A stretch of 64,000 nt of DNA, from contig NZ_AUHZ01000009.1 in assembly GCF_000423445.1 (NCBI RefSeq), positions 1-64,000 on the forward strand. Reading direction: 5' to 3'. Origin of the DNA: Acidipropionibacterium thoenii DSM 20276 (GTDB taxonomy: Bacteria > Actinomycetota > Actinomycetes > Propionibacteriales > Propionibacteriaceae). Shown in pieces: positions 20,921 to 30,900 of this stretch (positions within the stretch are counted from its first letter, which is position 1; each line of letters begins with the position of its first letter). Position numbers and translations under genes: made by a program. The notes beneath the pieces are model-generated. The model made no database searches. It was not told where the DNA came from and worked only from the letters and a program-made list of their open reading frames with translations.

Positions 20921-21289
20921 ATGCCACTGGACCCCTCGATCGCCTCCCGCCTCAAGCGCAACGATGCCGGACTCGTTCCGGCCGTCGTCCAGGAGGCCGG
21001 CAGCCACGACATCCTGATGCTGGCCTGGATGGACGACGAGGCACTGGCCCGCACGCTGGCCACCCGCAGGGCCACCTACTGGTCGCGCTCCCGCCAGGAG
21101 TACTGGGTCAAGGGGGAGACCTCGGGACACACCCAGCATGTCCGGGAGGTCAGGTTGGACTGCGACGGGGACACCATCCTGCTGGTCGTCGACCAGACCG
21201 GTGGCGCATGCCACACCGGTGATCACAGCTGTTTCGACGCCGACCTGCTGCTCTCCGAGCGCCCCGCCACCGCTGAGGCCACGGCATGA
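20921..21289 (+). CDS. hisI: Phosphoribosyl-AMP cyclohydrolase HisI
   Basis: Opens the adenine ring of PR-AMP, step 3 of histidine synthesis. 122 residues, so the cyclohydrolase domain only (no HisE fusion). Zinc and metal motifs are DCDGD and [27 protein letters not shown] is the substrate loop. ATG 20921 fits a leaderless promoter. Its stop overlaps trpE by 4 bp, putting this His enzyme on the Trp transcript, while the other his genes lie 18 kb away. Confidence 0.96.
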   Translation: MPLDPSIASRLKRNDAGLVPAVVQEAGSHDILMLAWMDDEALARTLATRRATYWSRSRQEYWVKGETSGHTQHVREVRLDCDGDTILLVVDQTGGACHTGDHSCFDADLLLSERPATAEATA

Positions 21290-22836
21290 CGGCCGTCACC
21301 GGGACCCGGCCACTGCGCCACGGTCTGATCGTCGAGCCCTCCCTCGAGCAGTTCCGCCGGCTGGCCGCCGATCCGCATCGCGGGGTCATCTCGGTGCACG
21401 CCCGGCTGGTGGCCGACGACGTCACCCCGGTCGGCGTCTACCACCAGCTGTGCGACCGCCGCGAGCTCACCTTCCTGCTCGAGTCGGCCGACGCCGGGAT
21501 CTGGTCGCGCTGGTCCTTCATCGGGGTGCGCTGCGAGACCGCGCTCACCACCGACCAGGGGACGGCCCGCTGGATCGGTACCCCGGTCGCCGGACTGGAG
21601 GCCGAGGAGGACCCGCTGGCCGCCCTCAAGGGGGCGCTCACCAGCCTGCAGTCACCGCGCGAGGCCGGTATGCCGCCGCTCACCTCCGGATTCATCGGCT
21701 ACCTCGGTTACGACATCGTGCGCCGCATCGAGCAGATCGGTGACGACACCGTCGACGACCTGCACCTTCCCGAACTGTGCTTCATGCTGGTCGGCGACAT
21801 GGCAGTGGTCGACCACCGGAGCGGTGAGCTGTGGCTGATCTCCAACGAGTACCGGCCCGGCGCCGACCCCGATGGGGTGGAGGCCGCCTGGCACCGGGCG
21901 GTCGGACGCATCGAGGAGATGGCCGACCAGATCTGCCGGCCCCACCAGAGCCTGGCCGGGGTCGACCACGGGCTGGCCGATGTCACCATCACCCGCCAGC
22001 GCACCCCCGAACAGTTCGCCGGGATGGTCGACACCGCGATCGAGCAGATCAGGGACGGCGAGATCTTCCAGGTGGTGCCCAGTCAGCGGTTCGACATCCC
22101 GACCGCCGCCGACGCCCTGGACATCTACCGGCAGCTGCGCCGCTACAACCCCAGCCCCTACCTGTATCTGCTGAGGCTGCCCGGGTTCTCGGTGATCGGA
22201 TCCTCTCCGGAGGCCCTGGTGACGATGACCGATGGGGTGGCCACCACCCATCCGATCGCCGGCACCCGCCCGCGCGGCGCCACTGCCGCCGAGGACCAGC
22301 GACTGGAGGCCGAGCTGCTGGCCGACGAGAAGGAGCGCTCCGAGCACACCATGCTGGTCGACCTGGGTCGCAACGACATCGGCCGGGTCTCGAGACCGGG
22401 GACGGTCAATGTCACTGAGTTCATGCATGTCGGGCGGTACTCGCGAGTGATGCACCTGGAGGCTGCGGTGACCGGCGTCCCCGCGGAGGGGGTCGACGCG
22501 CTGGATGTCACCTTGTCCTGCTTCCCGGCCGGCACCCTGTCGGGAGCCCCGAAGATCCGCGCCATGCAGATCATCGAGGTCCTCGAGAAGACCCGCCGGG
22601 GTGTCTACGGGGGAGTGGTCGGCTACTTCGACCTCAACGGCAACTCCGACTGCGCGATCGCCATCCGCACTGCGGTGCTGGTCGACGGGGTGGCCAGGAT
22701 CCAGGCCGGAGCCGGCATCGTGCTGGACTCGGTCGGGGCCAATGAGAACCGCGAGTGCGAGAACAAGGCCGCGGCGGTGGTCGACGCGGTGCGCGGGGCC
22801 GAGGCCTGGGTGCGCCACCGCGACCAGCAGAGCTGA
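21286..22836 (+). CDS. trpE: Anthranilate synthase component I TrpE
   Basis: Converts chorismate to anthranilate with ammonia from TrpG. 516 residues. The feedback site for tryptophan is present (LLES in [12 protein letters not shown], with the later NPSPYLYLL), and the catalytic region shows [26 protein letters not shown] and [15 protein letters not shown]. Starts in a 4-bp overlap with hisI. TrpG and TrpD are not in the window, so the glutaminase partner must be encoded elsewhere. Confidence 0.97.
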   Translation: MTAVTGTRPLRHGLIVEPSLEQFRRLAADPHRGVISVHARLVADDVTPVGVYHQLCDRRELTFLLESADAGIWSRWSFIGVRCETALTTDQGTARWIGTPVAGLEAEEDPLAALKGALTSLQSPREAGMPPLTSGFIGYLGYDIVRRIEQIGDDTVDDLHLPELCFMLVGDMAVVDHRSGELWLISNEYRPGADPDGVEAAWHRAVGRIEEMADQICRPHQSLAGVDHGLADVTITRQRTPEQFAGMVDTAIEQIRDGEIFQVVPSQRFDIPTAADALDIYRQLRRYNPSPYLYLLRLPGFSVIGSSPEALVTMTDGVATTHPIAGTRPRGATAAEDQRLEAELLADEKERSEHTMLVDLGRNDIGRVSRPGTVNVTEFMHVGRYSRVMHLEAAVTGVPAEGVDALDVTLSCFPAGTLSGAPKIRAMQIIEVLEKTRRGVYGGVVGYFDLNGNSDCAIAIRTAVLVDGVARIQAGAGIVLDSVGANENRECENKAAAVVDAVRGAEAWVRHRDQQS

Positions 22837-22843
22837 GCAGCTG

Positions 22844-23431
22844 GTGAGCACTGACACCCTGCCGAGGGGTCCGAGGGCGGTTCTGATGGGGCTTCCCGCA
22901 GTCTGTGCGGTGCTGGTGATCGCCGCCTCCCGTCAGGCCTGGCGGCGGGTGGGTGCGGTCTCGGCCAGCGGTTCCCAGCTCACCGGTGGGCTGGTCGACG
23001 GGCTGGGCATGCTGGGGCTGGCCGGCTGCGCCCTGCTGCTGGTGACGGCAACCACCGGGCGCCGGCTGGTCGGGATACTGCTGGTCCTGGTCGGGGTGGC
23101 GACGGTGGTCGGGATCGGGCTGGACTCCCAGTTCAGCGCCGCCGAATGGGCCAGGCATGGTGTCGCCACCGGTTCGGGGTCGGCGAGCCCGCTGCTGGCT
23201 GCCGGTTGGCTGGCGGTGGTCGCGGCGGCAGTGATGGCCCTGGACGGTCTGGCGCTGGCGGTGTGGGCGGCCCGCTGGCCGGCCAGGGCATCACGGTTCA
23301 GCCGGACACATGACCTGCGACCGATCAGCGCCGAGGACGACCCCCGTCAGGTGTGGGCCGCGATGGACCGGGGAGAGGACCCCACCGCACACGACCCCCC
23401 TGCCACATCCGAGGGCCGGGGCAGCAACTGA
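22844..23431 (+). CDS. Trp-biosynthesis-associated membrane protein (TIGR02234-like)
   Basis: 195 residues with four predicted membrane helices (residues about 11-25, 52-67, 70-88 and 122-147) and an acidic cytosolic tail (ISAEDDPRQVWAAMDRGEDP). Actinobacteria commonly carry such a membrane protein directly after trpE; its role is unknown. GTG 22844 begins 7 bp after the trpE stop with only a weak RBS, suggesting translational coupling. The tail motif before the end resembles that of the family; exact family membership is by context as much as by sequence. Confidence 0.75.
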   Translation: MSTDTLPRGPRAVLMGLPAVCAVLVIAASRQAWRRVGAVSASGSQLTGGLVDGLGMLGLAGCALLLVTATTGRRLVGILLVLVGVATVVGIGLDSQFSAAEWARHGVATGSGSASPLLAAGWLAVVAAAVMALDGLALAVWAARWPARASRFSRTHDLRPISAEDDPRQVWAAMDRGEDPTAHDPPATSEGRGSN

Positions 23432-23471
23432 CCACTCGGCGATCAGCCCCCGGCGCCGCGTTCTTGCGCGC

Positions 23472-23477
23472 TACAGT
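23472..23477 (+). promoter_or_regulatory. -10 box in front of the HGxxPAAW-like/trpC genes
   Basis: TACAGT predicts a transcript start near 23484 and a leader of about 64 nt. The leader contains a possible 12-codon ORF (23513-23551) and AGGAGG. Confidence 0.4.
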
Positions 23478-23547
23478 GCCGAGCGTAGGGGGCGCACCGC
23501 GCCATCCGACCGATGCACGCCAGACATCACGCCTTCCAGGAGGAGCC

Positions 23548-23784
23548 ATGAGCCGCGAGACCGCCACCACGGTGACAGCCAGCAAGGGTCGCACGTACCC
23601 CGATGGGAAGAGCCCCGCCGCCTGGACCGGGACAGCCATCGCCGTCGTCGGTTTCGTCATCGCCACCGTCGGTGCGATGGCCGGGCCCAACTGGGTGCTG
23701 TGCATCATCGGAGGTGCCCTGGTGGCGCTGGCGATCGTGGCAGTGCTGGTCCTCAAGGCCCTCGGCTACGGCCAGAGCTACTGA
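23548..23784 (+). CDS. Small two-helix membrane protein, HGxxPAAW/DUF6704-like
   Basis: 78 residues: a soluble N-terminal segment with GKSPAAWTGT, then two hydrophobic helices (about 27-45 and 48-70), ending GQSY. The PAAW motif just before the first helix marks the HGxxPAAW/DUF6704 group found beside trpC in many actinobacteria; here the His-Gly reads Asp-Gly (PDGKSPAAW). Function unknown. ATG 23548 has AGGAGG. Lies 9 bp before trpC, so it should be in the same operon. Confidence 0.75.
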   Translation: MSRETATTVTASKGRTYPDGKSPAAWTGTAIAVVGFVIATVGAMAGPNWVLCIIGGALVALAIVAVLVLKALGYGQSY

Positions 23785-23793
23785 GAGGTGCCG

Positions 23794-24639
23794 ATGTCGG
23801 CAATCACACCCGGACAGCCCGGTATCTCCGCGCCCGGCACCCCCCGGCCGACCGGAACCGTCCTGGACGGCATCATCGCCGGGGTGCTCACCGATCTGCG
23901 TGAGCGCCAACTGCTGGTCAGCGAGGCCAGTCTGCGAGGGGCCATCGACCTGGTCGCCGCTCCACTGGACCCGCTGCCGGGACTGAGACGCCCGGGGCTG
24001 TCGGTGATATCGGAGGTCAAGCGGTCCAGCCCCTCCAAGGGGGCACTGGCCGAGATCCCCGACCCGGCGGCCCTGGCGCGGCGCTACCAGGCCGGCGGGG
24101 CAGCGGCGATCAGCGTGCTCACCGAGCAACGACGGTTCGGCGGCACCCTGGCCGATCTGGACCAGGTGCGCGGACACGTCTCCATCCCGGTGTTGCGCAA
24201 GGATTTCGTCGTCACCGAGTACCAGGTCCTGGAGGCCCGCGCCCATGGTGCCGACCTCGTGCTGCTCATCGTGGCAGCACTGGAGGACCGCGAGCTGGCC
24301 GGCCTGTACCGGCTGGCCGTCAGCCTCGGGATGACCCCGCTGGTCGAGGTGCACACCCCCCAGGAGGCCCACCGGGCCGCCGAACTGGGCGCCCGGCTGA
24401 TCGGGGTCAACGCCCGTGACCTCAAGACCCTGCAGGTCGACACCTCGCACTTCGGCACCCTTCTGGGCCTGCTGCCCGAGGAGGCGGTGAAGGTGGCCGA
24501 GTCCGGAATCCTCACCCTGAAGGACGCCGTGTCGGCCAGCCAGGCCGGTGCCGACGCGATCCTGGTCGGTGAGGCGCTGGTGCGCTCCGGGGATCCCGGA
24601 GCATTCCTCGCCGAGATCTCCCGGGCCACCGGCTCCTGA
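23794..24639 (+). CDS. trpC: Indole-3-glycerol phosphate synthase TrpC
   Basis: Closes CdRP to indole-3-glycerol phosphate. 281 residues, a TIM barrel with [13 protein letters not shown] (catalytic Lys), [30 protein letters not shown] and VAESGI. A Pro/Gly-rich N-terminal extension of about 20 residues precedes [13 protein letters not shown] 23794 sits behind GAGAGG; a GTG at 23788 is possible. No TrpF domain is fused. Confidence 0.96.
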   Translation: MSAITPGQPGISAPGTPRPTGTVLDGIIAGVLTDLRERQLLVSEASLRGAIDLVAAPLDPLPGLRRPGLSVISEVKRSSPSKGALAEIPDPAALARRYQAGGAAAISVLTEQRRFGGTLADLDQVRGHVSIPVLRKDFVVTEYQVLEARAHGADLVLLIVAALEDRELAGLYRLAVSLGMTPLVEVHTPQEAHRAAELGARLIGVNARDLKTLQVDTSHFGTLLGLLPEEAVKVAESGILTLKDAVSASQAGADAILVGEALVRSGDPGAFLAEISRATGS

Positions 24640-24660
24640 TCAGCCCCCCCGACAACCCCT

Positions 24661-24677
24661 CCCGTCGTCACGGCGGG
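24661..24677 (+). terminator. Small hairpin between trpC and trpB
   Basis: CCCGTCG and CGGCGGG form a 7-bp stem (one G-U pair) with a 3-nt loop, 21 bp after the trpC stop. It may act as a terminator or attenuate read-through into trpB. No T-tract follows. Confidence 0.4.
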
Positions 24678-24683
24678 CATTCG

Positions 24684-24689
24684 TCTAGT
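24684..24689 (+). promoter_or_regulatory. Weak -10-like box before trpB
   Basis: TCTAGT, 12 bp before the trpB ATG, which lacks a good RBS. It would produce a very short leader and an independent trpBA-lgt transcript. Confidence 0.3.
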
Positions 24690-24701
24690 GAACGCGAGAA
24701 C

Positions 24702-25976
24702 ATGATTTCCAGCACGCCTTCCACATCTCCCGGATCCACCGCACCCCAGATGCCCGATGCCACCGGCCACTTCGACCAGTTCGGCGGTCGGTTCGTCCCC
24801 GAGGCGCTGCAGGCCGCCCTCGACCAGCTCGAGGAGACCTTCGACCAGGCGATGGACGATCCGGACTTCCATGCCGAGCTCGATGATCTTCGGCGCAACT
24901 ACGCCGGGCGGCCCAGCCCGCTCACCGAGGCGCACCGGTTCGCCGAGTACTGCCACGGCGCGCGGGTCTTCCTCAAACGCGAGGACCTCAACCACACCGG
25001 CTCCCACAAGATCAACAATGTGCTGGGCCAGGCCCTGCTGGCCCGCCGGATGGGCAAGCACCGGCTGATCGCCGAGACCGGGGCCGGTCAGCACGGGGTG
25101 GCCACCGCCACGGTGGCGGCGATGCTCGGCATGAAGTGCCGGGTCTACATGGGCAAGGTCGACACCGACAGGCAGGCTCTCAACGTCGCCCGGATGCAGC
25201 TGCTGGGTGCCGAGGTGGTCGCCGTGGAGGCCGGCTCCAAGACCCTCAAGGACGCCATGAACGAGGCGATGCGCGACTGGGTCACCAATGTCTCCGACAC
25301 CCACTACCTGATCGGCACGGCGTCCGGCCCGCATCCCTTCCCGAAGATGGTCAAGCAGTTCCAGCGGGTGATCTCCACCGAGTCGCGCGCCCAGATCCTG
25401 GAGATCACCGGGGAACTTCCCGATGCCATCTGCGCCTGCGTCGGCGGCGGCTCCAATGCCATCGGCTCCTTCGCCGAGTACATCGGCGTCTCGGGGGTCA
25501 AGCTGTTCGGCTTCGAGGCCGGCGGCGAGGGAGTGGCCACCGGACGCCATGCGGCGTCGATCACCGGCGGTTCGATCGGGGTGCTGCACGGCACCCGGAC
25601 CTACATCCTCCAGGATGAGGACGGCCAGACCATCGAGTCCCATTCCATCTCTGCAGGCCTGGACTATCCCGGCGTCGGCCCCGAGCACTCCTGGCTGGCG
25701 CGCACCGGCCGGGCCACGTACCTGCCCATCAACGACGACCAGGCGATGGAGGCTCTGGAGATCCTCACCCGCACCGAGGGGATCATGCCGGCCATCGAGT
25801 CGGCCCACGCGGTGGCCGGGGCCATGCAGATCAGCAAGGACCTGGAGGGCAAGGACGGCCGGCCGCCGGTGATCATCATCACCATCTCCGGGCGTGGCGA
25901 CAAGGACGTCGACACCGCACTGAAGTGGTTCGGCCTCGACGGCAGCGTCGACGCCACGACAGGAGGCATGAAGTGA
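24702..25976 (+). CDS. trpB: Tryptophan synthase beta chain TrpB
   Basis: Condenses indole with serine using PLP. 424 residues; about 20 variable residues (Ser/Thr/Pro-rich) precede [16 protein letters not shown] Lys103 lies in HTGSHKINN; also visible are [22 protein letters not shown] and the C-terminal SGRGDKD. ATG 24702 has no clear Shine-Dalgarno. The stop overlaps trpA (GTGA). Confidence 0.97.
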   Translation: MISSTPSTSPGSTAPQMPDATGHFDQFGGRFVPEALQAALDQLEETFDQAMDDPDFHAELDDLRRNYAGRPSPLTEAHRFAEYCHGARVFLKREDLNHTGSHKINNVLGQALLARRMGKHRLIAETGAGQHGVATATVAAMLGMKCRVYMGKVDTDRQALNVARMQLLGAEVVAVEAGSKTLKDAMNEAMRDWVTNVSDTHYLIGTASGPHPFPKMVKQFQRVISTESRAQILEITGELPDAICACVGGGSNAIGSFAEYIGVSGVKLFGFEAGGEGVATGRHAASITGGSIGVLHGTRTYILQDEDGQTIESHSISAGLDYPGVGPEHSWLARTGRATYLPINDDQAMEALEILTRTEGIMPAIESAHAVAGAMQISKDLEGKDGRPPVIIITISGRGDKDVDTALKWFGLDGSVDATTGGMK

Positions 25977-26818
25977 GCAGCAGTGCAGGGGCCTACCGGG
26001 CCGCACGAGCCGAGAACCGACCGGCCCTGGTCGGCTACCTGCCGGTCGGCCATCCGAATGTGCACGACTCCCTGAAGGCCATGAAGGCCCTCACCGAGGG
26101 CACCCAGGGGGTCGGGGTCGACCTGGTCGAGATCGGGCTGCCCTACTCGGACCCGATGATGGACGGCACCGTCATCCAGCACGCCACCACCACCGCGCTG
26201 GCCCGCGGGGTGCACACCCGAGACGCGCTGCGTGCCGCCGAGGCGGTGGCCTCCACCGGGACCCACTGCGTCGTGATGGCGTACTGGAACCTCATCGAGC
26301 ACTACGGGGTCGAGGCCTTCGCCCGCGACCTCGCGGCCGCCGGCGGATCGGGACTGATCACCCCGGATCTGACCCCTGACGAGGCCGGGCAGTGGTTCGA
26401 GGCCTCCGACGCCCACGGCCTGGACCGGATCTTCCTGGTGGCGCCCTCCTCCACCCAGCAGCGTCTGACCCGCACGGTGCAGGCCTGCCGCGGCTGGGTC
26501 TACGCGACCAGCGTGATGGGGGTCACCGGGGCTCGCACCAAGACCTCCAATGCCGCCCCCGAACTGGTGGCCAGGGTCAAACAGGTCGACCCGGAGATCC
26601 CGGTCGGAGTGGGTCTGGGAGTCTCCAACGGGGACCAGGCCGCCGAGATCGGTGCCTTCGCGGACGGCGTCATCGTCGGCTCGGCCCTGGTGCGCACCCT
26701 GGTCGAGGCCGACGAGTCGGGCGAGGGGGTTGCGGCCGGGATCGCCCGGATGCGCACCATCGTCGACGACCTGGCCGCCGGGGTGCGGCGCGCCCGGGTC
26801 ACCGAGGCAGCCCGGTGA
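25973..26818 (+). CDS. trpA: Tryptophan synthase alpha chain TrpA
   Basis: Cleaves indole-3-glycerol phosphate and channels indole to TrpB. 281 residues, with catalytic Glu and Asp in [15 protein letters not shown], and with [10 protein letters not shown] and [12 protein letters not shown] in the phosphate-binding barrel end. GTG 25973 overlaps the trpB stop and is preceded by AGGAGG (25961-25966); the open frame upstream of it runs inside trpB and is not used. Overlaps lgt at its end. Confidence 0.96.
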   Translation: MSSSAGAYRAARAENRPALVGYLPVGHPNVHDSLKAMKALTEGTQGVGVDLVEIGLPYSDPMMDGTVIQHATTTALARGVHTRDALRAAEAVASTGTHCVVMAYWNLIEHYGVEAFARDLAAAGGSGLITPDLTPDEAGQWFEASDAHGLDRIFLVAPSSTQQRLTRTVQACRGWVYATSVMGVTGARTKTSNAAPELVARVKQVDPEIPVGVGLGVSNGDQAAEIGAFADGVIVGSALVRTLVEADESGEGVAAGIARMRTIVDDLAAGVRRARVTEAAR

Positions 26819-27732
26819 ACCCTGCCTCCCCGCCGGCTGCGGCCCTGCCGCGAACTGTGCTGTCGATCCCCAGCCCCTCCTTCAGCCAGTTCTCGATCGG
26901 GCCGGTGACGATCCACATCTACGCGCTGTGCCTGCTGGCCGGGATCGTGGTGGCCTACCTGATCGGACAGCGGCGCTACCGCGGCCGCGGCGGGTCCGAC
27001 GAGGATTTCGAGTCGGTGGCGATCTGGGCTGTGATCTGCGGGATCATCGGAGCCCGGATCTACCACGTCATCACCGACCACGAGCTGTACTTCGGCCCCG
27101 GGAGGACCTGGTACCACGCCTTCTACATCTGGCAGGGCGGGCTGGGGATCTGGGGATCGATCAGCGGTGGGGCGATCGGGGTGCTGTGGGCCTGCCACCG
27201 GCGGGGCCTCACCTTCGCCCCGATGGCCGACTCGCTGGCCCCCGGCATCCTGATGGCCCAGGGCATCGGGAGGCTGGGCAACTGGTTCAACCAGGAGCTG
27301 TTCGGAAGACCCACCACCGCGCCATGGGGGCTGCAGATCGACCCGGCCCACCGACCGCTGGGGTACCTGCAGTACCAGACCTTCCACCCGACCTTCCTCT
27401 ACGAGTTGATCTGGGATGTCGCCGGTGCGCTGTTCCTGCTGTGGGTGGACCGGCGCTGGCGTCTGGAGCGCGGTAAGATCTTCGCGCTGTACGTCGTGGT
27501 GTACACCTTCGGCAGGTTCTGGGTGGAGAGGCTGCGCATCGATCCGGCCAACCACTACGGCGGATGGCGACTCAACTCGTACACCGCCGTGATCGTCTTC
27601 GTCATCGGGCTGATCTGGTTCTGCTGGCTGCTGAGGTTCCGTCCCGGTGCCGATCCCAGACCGGTCTCGGCCGGCGTCGCGGACGACTCGCCGGAGGCTG
27701 GGCCGGATGAGCCCGGCGATGCGCAGGAGTGA
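26815..27732 (+). CDS. lgt: Prolipoprotein diacylglyceryl transferase Lgt
   Basis: Integral membrane enzyme that adds diacylglycerol to the lipobox Cys of prelipoproteins. 305 residues, seven predicted helices, with the family signature GRIGN-like stretch GRLGNWFNQELFGRPT, WQGGLGIWGSISGG and HPTFLYELIWD. The C-terminal tail is acidic and disordered. GTG 26815 overlaps the trpA stop by 4 bp, keeping the trpCBA-lgt linkage known from other actinobacteria. Confidence 0.95.
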   Translation: MNPASPPAAALPRTVLSIPSPSFSQFSIGPVTIHIYALCLLAGIVVAYLIGQRRYRGRGGSDEDFESVAIWAVICGIIGARIYHVITDHELYFGPGRTWYHAFYIWQGGLGIWGSISGGAIGVLWACHRRGLTFAPMADSLAPGILMAQGIGRLGNWFNQELFGRPTTAPWGLQIDPAHRPLGYLQYQTFHPTFLYELIWDVAGALFLLWVDRRWRLERGKIFALYVVVYTFGRFWVERLRIDPANHYGGWRLNSYTAVIVFVIGLIWFCWLLRFRPGADPRPVSAGVADDSPEAGPDEPGDAQE

Positions 27733-27741
27733 TCAACCGCT

Positions 27742-27759
27742 ATGTCAGATTGCGGACAT
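27742..27759 (+). promoter_or_regulatory. Inverted repeat upstream of gltB (possible operator)
   Basis: ATGTC (27742-27746) and GACAT (27755-27759) flank 8 bp, in a locally AT-richer stretch of the 202-bp lgt-gltB spacer. It could be a regulator site for gltBD nitrogen control; the binding protein is unknown. The remainder of the spacer shows no gene, only an RBS (GAAAGGAG) next to gltB. Confidence 0.35.
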
Positions 27760-27934
27760 GCGTTTCATCCAGTGGGCACATTGTGGCACTGTGAGGAATA
27801 CCCGCGCCGTGCTGATGGATTGGCCCGGGCTGGCATTGCTCCGGGCGGGCGGTTCTGAACCCTGAGATAGTTCCTCAGCGAAGCTGTGGAGCTGCGAGCC
27901 CACCGCGCCGGGTGGAGTCTGAAAGGAGACCCAG

Positions 27935-30900
27935 ATGACCTTTGGCCATCACCCCAAGCAGGGGTTGTACGACCCCTCCTTCGAGCATGACGCCTGCGGC
28001 GTCGCGTTCGTCGCCACGATGACCGGTGTCGCCAGTCATCGGATCATCGAGCAGGCCCTCGAGGTGCTGCGCAATCTGGATCACCGTGGCGCCACCGGCG
28101 CCGACCCGGCTGCCGGTGATGGTGCAGGAATTCTGGTCCAGATCCCCGACGCCTTCCTCCGGCGGGTCACCGGCCTGAGGCTTCCCGAGCCCGGTTCCTA
28201 CGCGGTCGGGATGGCCTACATGCCCGCCGACGAGGCCAAGCGGGCCCGATCCCGCGCCGTCATCGAGCTGATCGCCGCCGACGAGGGCATTCAGGTCCTC
28301 GGATGGCGTGAGGTCCCGGTGCGCACCGAGACCCTGTCGCCGATCTCGCTGTCGACCATGCCGCATTTCGAACAGGTGCTGATCAGCGCCCGCGATGGCC
28401 GGGTCGGGATGGACCTGGAGAGGCTGGCCTTCGTGCTGCGGCGCCGCGCTCAGCACGAGGCAGGGGTCTACTTCGCCTCGCTGTCGGCGCGCACCCTGGT
28501 CTACAAGGGGATGCTCACCACCAATCAGCTCGAGGAGGTCTTCCCCGAACTCGGCGACGAGGACTTCACCAGCGCCCTGGCCCTGGTGCACTCCCGGTTC
28601 TCCACCAACACCTTCCCCACCTGGGAGCTGGCCCATCCCTTCCGGATGATCGCCCACAATGGCGAGATCAACACGGTGGCCGGCAACCGCAACTGGATGC
28701 GTGCCCGCGAGGCGCTGCTGAAATCCGATCTGATTCCCGGCGAGCTGTCCCGGCTGTACCCGATCTGCACTCCCGGCGGGTCCGACTCGGCATCCTTCGA
28801 CGAGGTCCTCGAGCTGCTCCACCTGGCCGGCCGAAGCCTGCCCCACGCCGTGCTCATGATGATCCCGGAGGCCTGGCAGAAGAGCGTCCACATGGATCGC
28901 AAACTGCGTGATTTCTACGCCTTCCACTCCTTCCTGATGGAGCCCTGGGACGGCCCGGCCTGTGTCACCTTCACCGATGGCAATCAGATCGGCGCGGTGC
29001 TGGACCGTAACGGTCTGCGGCCGGCGCGCTACTGGGTGAGCGACGACGGCCTGGTGGTCTTCGCCTCCGAGTCCGGGGTCCTCGACATTCCCGCCGAGCA
29101 CATCGTCCAGAAGGGCCGACTTCAGCCGGGCCGGATGTTCCTGGTCGACCTGTCGGACCACCGGATCGTCGACGACGCCGAGATCAAGGAGACGTTGGCC
29201 GACGGGGCCCCCTACGGGGAGTGGCTCAAGGGGACCATGAACCTCGACGAGATCCCCGACCGTCCGCACATCGTCCACTCCCACTCCTCGGTGACCCGAC
29301 GCCAGCAGCTGTTCGGCTACACCAACGAGGACGAGCGGGTGCTGATCGCCCCGATGGCCAACAACGGCGCCGAGGCGCTCGGTTCGATGGGGAACGACAC
29401 ACCGTTGGCGGTGCTGTCGAACAAGCCGCGGATGCTGTGGGACTACTTCACCCAGCTCTTCGCCCAGGTGACCAACCCGCCCCTCGACTCGATCCGCGAG
29501 GAACTGGTCACCTCCCTGACCGGTTCCATCGGGCCTGAGAGCAATCTGCTGGCCCCCGGCCCGGATTCCTGTCGCCAGCTGGTCATCAACTATCCGATCC
29601 TGGACTCCGACCAGCTGGCCAAGATCGTCCACATCAACGCCGACGGCACCCATCCGGGACATCAGACCCATGTGGTCCGCGGGCTGTTCCAGATCGACCT
29701 GGGCGGCGAGGGACTGGCCGCCCGGCTCGAGGAGATCCGCGCCGAGGTCTCGGAGGCCATCGAGGAGGGCGCACGGATCATCGTGCTGTCCGACCGGCAC
29801 GCCACCCGCGAGCTGGCCCCGATCCCCTCCCTGCTGCTCACCTCGGCGGTGCACCATCACCTGGTGCGCCAGAAGACCCGCACCCAGGTCGGCCTGGTGG
29901 TGGAGGCCGGCGATGTCCGCGAGGTCCATCACGTCGCCCTGCTGATCGGCTACGGCGCATCGGCGGTCAATCCGTACCTGTGCTTCGAGACGGCCGAGGA
30001 CATGGCACGCCACGAGACCTTCGTCAAGGTCAATCCCGATGCCGCCATCCACAACGTCTACAAGGCGCTGGGCAAGGGGGTGCTCAAGGTGATGAGCAAG
30101 ATGGGCGTCTCCACCATCTCCTCCTACACCGGGGCCCAGATCTTCGAGGCCACCGGCCTGTCCCAGGCCTTCATCGATGAGTACTTCACCGGCACCACCA
30201 GCCAGATCCAGGGCATCGGGTTGACCGAGATCGCCGCCGAGATCGCGCTGCGTCACCGCCGCGCCTACCCCGAGACGGGGGTGAGGCTGCCGCACCGCAC
30301 CCTTCCGGTGGGCGGTCAGTACCAGTGGCGTCGCGAGGGTGAGGAGCACCTGCTCAACCCGGAGACGGTCTTCCGCCTCCAGCAGGCCACCCGGACGGCC
30401 GACTACGACCAGTTCAAGCGCTACACCGACCTGGTCGACGAGAACTCCTCACACCTCATGACGCTGCGCTCGCTGCTGGAGTTCAGCCATGACCGGCCCT
30501 CGATCCCGATCGATGAGGTGGAACCGGAGACCGAGATCGTCAAGAGGTTCGCCACCGGCGCGATGAGCTACGGCTCGATCTCGATGGAGGCCCACCAGAC
30601 CCTGGCGATCGCGATGAACCGGATCGGTGGCAAGTCGAACACCGGCGAGGGCGGCGAGGACCCTGAGCGGTTGCACGATCCATCACGCCGCTCTGCCATC
30701 AAGCAGGTCGCCTCCGGGCGCTTCGGGGTCACCAGCGACTACCTGGTCAACGCCGATGACCTGCAGATCAAGATGGCCCAGGGAGCCAAGCCCGGGGAGG
30801 GCGGACAGCTGCCCGGCCCGAAGGTCTACCCGTGGATCGCCCGGACCCGGCACGCCACCACCGGAGTCGGGCTGATCTCCCCGCCCCCGCACCATGACAT

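Noticed and set aside
27875-30349. Minus-strand open frame of 824 codons opposite gltB (with a second one at 30683-32473)
   Set aside because: Both are mirror frames of a confident 1506-residue gene and show no independent start signals.
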